From Actinoplanes couchii (GTDB lineage: Bacteria; Actinomycetota; Actinomycetes; Mycobacteriales; Micromonosporaceae), in contig NZ_BOMG01000055.1 in NCBI RefSeq assembly GCF_016862075.1, positions 62,001 through 126,000 on the forward strand: DNA of 64,000 nt, in the 5' to 3' direction. The notes below the pieces were generated by a model that worked only from the letters and a program-made list of their open reading frames with translations, made no database searches and had not been told where the DNA came from. This document shows positions 63,080-64,000 of the stretch, piece after piece; position 1 is the first letter of the stretch; each line of letters starts with the position of its first letter. The translations under genes and the position numbers were made by a program.

Positions 63080-64000
63080 TTACTCCCACTCAATGGTGCC
63101 CGGCGGCTTGCTCGTGACGTCCAGAACCACCCTGTTGATCTCCCGAACCTCGTTGGTGATCCGGTTCGAGATCTTGGCGATCAGGTCGTACGGCAACCGG
63201 GACCAGTCCGCGGTCATGGCGTCCTCGGAGGAGACCGGGCGGAGCACGATCGGGTGCCCGTAGGTCCGCCCGTCGCCCTGCACACCCACGCTGCGCACGT
63301 CGGCGAGCAGCACCACCGGGAACTGCCAGACCTCCCGGTCCAGCCCGGAGGCGGCCAGCTCCTCGCGGGCGATCAGGTCGGCGGCGCGCAGGATGTCCAG
63401 CCGCTCCCGGTCGATCGCGCCGATGATCCGGATCGCCAGGCCGGGCCCCGGGAACGGGTGCCGCTGCACGATCTCGTCGGGCAGGCCCAGTTCCTTGCCG
63501 ATCGCGCGGACCTCGTCCTTGAACAGGGTGCGCAGCGGCTCGATGAGGGAGAACTGGAGGTCGTCGGGGAGACCACCGACGTTGTGGTGCGACTTGATGT
63601 TGGCGGTGCCGGTGCCGCCGCCGGACTCGACCACGTCGGGGTAGAGCGTGCCCTGCACCAGGAACTCGATGTGCCGCTCGGCGTCGAGCTCGCGGGCGGC
63701 CTCTTCGAACGTGCGGATGAACTCACGCCCGATGATCTTGCGCTTCTGCTCGGGGTCGGTGACGCCCGACAAATGCCCCAAGAACTGTTCTTCAACATTT
63801 TTCGTGACAAGTCGGACGTTGGTCACGCCGACATAGTCCTTCTCGACCTGCGAGGCCTCGCCGGCCCGCAGCAGACCGTGGTCGACGAACACACAGGTCA
63901 ACTGGTCGCCGATCGCCTTCTGCACCAGAGCGGCGGCAACAGCCGAGTCGACACCACCGGAGAGCGCGCAGAGCACCTGCTTGTCGCCGACCTGCTCGCG
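63080..64000 (-). CDS. guaA: GMP synthase (glutamine-hydrolysing), C-terminal part; gene runs off right edge
   Basis: 307 C-terminal residues. ALSGGVDSAVAAALVQKAIG is the ATP-pyrophosphatase P-loop. KIIGREFIRTFEEAA, FLVQGTLYPDVVESGG, KSHHNVGGLPDDLQFSLIEPLRTLFKDEVR and HPFPGPGLAIRIIGAI are characteristic. The C-terminal dimerisation domain ends SKPPGTIEWE. It aminates XMP to GMP. The N-terminal glutamine amidotransferase domain lies beyond the window. The frame is open to base 64000, so no start can be assigned. Confidence 0.97.
   Translation of the reverse strand, partial: REQVGDKQVLCALSGGVDSAVAAALVQKAIGDQLTCVFVDHGLLRAGEASQVEKDYVGVTNVRLVTKNVEEQFLGHLSGVTDPEQKRKIIGREFIRTFEEAARELDAERHIEFLVQGTLYPDVVESGGGTGTANIKSHHNVGGLPDDLQFSLIEPLRTLFKDEVRAIGKELGLPDEIVQRHPFPGPGLAIRIIGAIDRERLDILRAADLIAREELAASGLDREVWQFPVVLLADVRSVGVQGDGRTYGHPIVLRPVSSEDAMTADWSRLPYDLIAKISNRITNEVREINRVVLDVTSKPPGTIEWE

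Overview
The window is high-GC actinobacterial chromosome. Very high third-position GC, frequent GTG starts, few T-runs after terminators, GlxA/GH6 morphogenesis genes and a conserved sucC-sucD-DUF6350-purN-purH-mdh-icd block all fit Micromonosporaceae, most likely an Actinoplanes-like genus. That is an inference from gene content and style. I see no rRNA, tRNA, prophage, insertion sequence or CRISPR array. Both window edges cut genes: a GlxA-type oxidase on the left and guaA on the right.

Layout. 1-2.2 kb: 3' part of a GlxA-like copper-radical oxidase, then a GH6 glucanase. 2.3-5.1 kb: ppc. 5.2-6.6 kb: a HigB/HigA-type toxin-antitoxin pair and a SUKH (SMI1/KNR4) protein. 6.8-10.3 kb: a four-gene ABC-2 exporter operon (two ATPases, two permeases). 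10.3-26.8 kb: a cell-surface polysaccharide region. It holds two GH26-like proteins, an APS kinase fused to a degenerate ATP sulfurylase, a Wzz/BY-kinase-like co-polymerase without a P-loop, Wzy-like and Wzx-like membrane proteins, an aminoglycoside-phosphotransferase-fold protein, two PAPS sulfotransferases, a methyltransferase, a GT2 and a WecG/TagA/CpsF glycosyltransferase split by a 356-residue low-complexity insert. Together these predict a sulfated exopolysaccharide. 26.8-28.7 kb: a DeoR regulator coupled to galT. 28.8-41.3 kb: a secreted repeat protein and central metabolism (adhE, icd, mdh, purH, purN, sucD, sucC). 41.8-46.6 kb: an orphan B12-binding protein, two M23 peptidases (the first behind a structured leader) and pcrA. 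46.7-49 kb: a secreted 5'-nucleotidase and a chorismate mutase preceded by a Phe-Phe-Thr-Tyr leader peptide and a hairpin. 49-54.6 kb: a complete dipeptide/oligopeptide ABC importer. 54.8-58.5 kb: a PspC-domain histidine kinase, a LuxR-type response regulator and a divergent PspC/LiaF-like operon. 58.6-61 kb: psd (with an extra N-terminal domain) and pssA, convergent. 61.1-64 kb: two double-Nudix proteins and guaA.

The observations I rate highest are the sulfated-EPS locus with its split WecG; a possible Phe/Tyr attenuator ahead of chorismate mutase; a GGCCTCAGGGT motif shared by the ABC-2 exporter operon and the PspC stress cassette, which predicts a regulon; a possible pseudoknotted leader on an M23 peptidase mRNA; and a series of genes whose -10 box lies 6-7 nt before the start codon, which predicts leaderless mRNAs. 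All functional calls come from reading the sequence; no database search was possible.
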